Origin: Anaerolineales bacterium
Lineage (GTDB): Bacteria > Chloroflexota > Anaerolineae > Anaerolineales > E44-bin32
Direction: 5' to 3'
Assembly (NCBI GenBank): GCA_011772595.1
Contig: WVZH01000460.1
Span: forward strand, 1-5,845
Length of the DNA stretch: 5,845 nt
This document shows, in pieces, positions 5,001 through 5,845 of the stretch. A program made the position numbers and the translations under genes. The notes beneath the pieces were generated by a model, which saw only the letters and a program-made list of their open reading frames with translations, was not told the origin of the DNA and ran no database searches. The number at the start of each line of letters is the position of its first letter. Position 1 is the first letter of the stretch.

Positions 5001-5384
5001 ATGAGTAAGGAGAGGAACAGCGAAAAGCGCGGCTGGATTCTGGGCTGGTTCGGTGGATTCCTTTGGGTTCTGATCCTGGCGATTGTACGCCTGGCAAGGG
5101 GTGATTTCCTGCCTGCCTTGGTGGGAAGCGCTCTAGTGATGGCTGCCGCAGCGGTGATACTTGCATCTTCTCCATGGCGCCATCCCACGCGACATTACTG
5201 GAGATTGATGTTGCCAATCTACCTTCTTCTTTTTCTTTCGGTCGCCTGGCTGGTCTGGAGTGCAGGAGGGGCTTCCGAGCTCGGATTGAATACATGGTCG
5301 CTTTTTCTGCTACTTCCACTGCTCCTGCCGTTGTATCTGGCGGGCAAGCGACGCTGGATCGATGGTGACCGCAAGGATACTTGA
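5001..5384 (+). CDS. Hypothetical polytopic membrane protein (cassette F)
   Basis: Three ATG codons stand in a row (4995, 4998, 5001). AAGGA at 4991-4995 touches the first and has five bases of spacing to the third, so I chose 5001; starting at 4995 adds two Met. The product has about 127 residues. A short charged start (SKERNSEKRG) is followed by four hydrophobic segments (in 129-residue numbering from 4995, about 14-33, 39-58, 71-90 and 100-116) and a charged tail (GKRRWIDGDRKDT). Between helices 2 and 3 lies SSPWRHPTRHYWRLMLPIY, a compact Trp/His/Arg-rich loop that is probably the most conserved part. The inside-positive pattern suggests both ends are cytoplasmic. I do not recognise a named function. 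Confidence 0.82.
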   Translation: MSKERNSEKRGWILGWFGGFLWVLILAIVRLARGDFLPALVGSALVMAAAAVILASSPWRHPTRHYWRLMLPIYLLLFLSVAWLVWSAGGASELGLNTWSLFLLLPLLLPLYLAGKRRWIDGDRKDT

Positions 5385-5454
5385 CATGTGTCTAGGCTCA
5401 GTACCTTGAAGCAACGATTGCTGGGTGCGATATGCGCTGCATGAAACTTATGCC

Positions 5455-5545
5455 GCCTAACCACTCGCTGGAGTGGACGCCGCCTGGGGTTGAGGGGAAG
5501 GTGGGAGTAGATTGGCGGCGCCGCTCTCCATGCGGGCGACAGGGC
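5455..5545 (+). other. attC-6 site with degenerate R' core
   Basis: R'' GCCTAAC at 5455-5461 followed by TCGCTGGAG, as in attC-1, attC-3 and attC-4. The L'' arm 5469-5484 (TGGAGTGGACGCCGCC) pairs with 5514-5530 (GGCGGCGCCGCTCTCCA) with a few unpaired bases. At the distance where R' is expected, no GTTRRRY is found, only GACAGGGC (5538-5545) in the context CGACAGGGCGG, compared with CGTTAGGCGG elsewhere. The site looks decayed on its right side; it may mark the end of the functional array. Right boundary uncertain. Confidence 0.6.
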
Positions 5546-5600
5546 GGATATTCCTTTGGAACCATCCTGATCGCTCAATCCGGGAGCTAGCGGAGTCTTG

Positions 5601-5845
5601 ATGCGTTATTCCATCTACCGAACCTCGATGCAGGTGCTGCAGGATGCGGTCCATAAGATCATCCTCGGGCCACGGATCCTGTTCCTGTCGCTCTTCCTGT
5701 TGTCCGCTGGCTGTGCGGTTGCCAGGGAGTCGCCAACGCCAGTTGACGAAGCTCCCACGCTTCCGCCGGAATGGACTCTAATGCCGGAGCTGCCGAGCCC
5801 GAGCCCGGGCAATTCACCTGCGCCATCGATCACAGCTATGATGCC
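5601..5845 (+). CDS. Putative lipoprotein, 5' part only (runs off the window)
   Basis: An open frame from ATG 5601 to the window end, 81 full codons without a stop. GGAG at 5592-5595, five bases upstream, supports this start; Met10 (5628) is an alternative. After a 25-residue basic N-region comes RILFLSLFLLSAGC, a signal sequence with lipobox LSAGC and lipidation at C38. The mature part opens with a Pro/Ser/Thr/Glu-rich stretch (ESPTPVDEAPTLPPEW, then LPSPSPGNSPAPS), a typical flexible tether between the lipid anchor and a folded domain. The domain itself lies beyond the window, so no function can be given. It follows the degenerate attC-6 and may be either a further cassette or the first non-cassette gene. 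Confidence 0.65.
   Translation, partial: MRYSIYRTSMQVLQDAVHKIILGPRILFLSLFLLSAGCAVARESPTPVDEAPTLPPEWTLMPELPSPSPGNSPAPSITAMM

Overview
The window is a stretch of an integron gene-cassette array. Short plus-strand genes are each followed by an attC recombination site: an R'' core of the GCCTAAC type, a long imperfect inverted repeat, then an R' core of the GTTAGGC type. Five attC sites can be read with both cores, one of them split by an insertion sequence, and a sixth has a decayed right core. No integrase, attI site, rRNA or tRNA is in view, so the host is uncertain. The mixed base composition between neighbouring cassettes and the type of hypothetical membrane proteins suggest an environmental bacterium. 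My impression of the CPBP protein and its neighbours is Chloroflexota/Anaerolineae-like, but this is inference only.

Layout: 1-70 is the tail of a cassette whose body lies outside the window, ending in the R'' core of attC-1. From 71 to 1486 an IS110-family element of the IS1111 group, with its transposase on the minus strand, is inserted inside attC-1. The rest of attC-1 resumes at 1487 and ends at 1568. Then come cassette B (putative lipoprotein, 1653-2099; attC-2), cassette C (CPBP membrane protease-like protein, apparently frameshifted near its 5' end; attC-3), cassette D (a membrane protein split by an in-frame TGA; attC-4), cassette E (cytochrome c lipoprotein; attC-5) and cassette F (multi-pass membrane protein; decayed attC-6). 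The window ends in a lipoprotein gene that is cut by the window edge.

The most notable content is the insertion sequence. The roughly 200 bases downstream of its transposase fold on paper into two successive 'guide - small hairpin - guide' modules. In one module both guides match the two halves of the attC site the element sits in, on opposite strands. In the other, the first guide matches the element's own left end plus core. This is the layout expected of a bridge (seeker) RNA, so the attC specificity of the element can be read directly from the sequence. The transposase itself is interrupted by a 26-base, almost wholly palindromic insertion that shifts the frame, so this copy is probably not autonomous.

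The cassette cargo is all exported or membrane-bound: two lipoproteins plus the partial third, and three polytopic membrane proteins. The genes do not form an evident pathway; they are best seen as independently acquired cassettes. Three genes (transposase, CPBP protein, cassette D protein) look broken by small lesions, which may reflect real decay in an unselected array or assembly errors.
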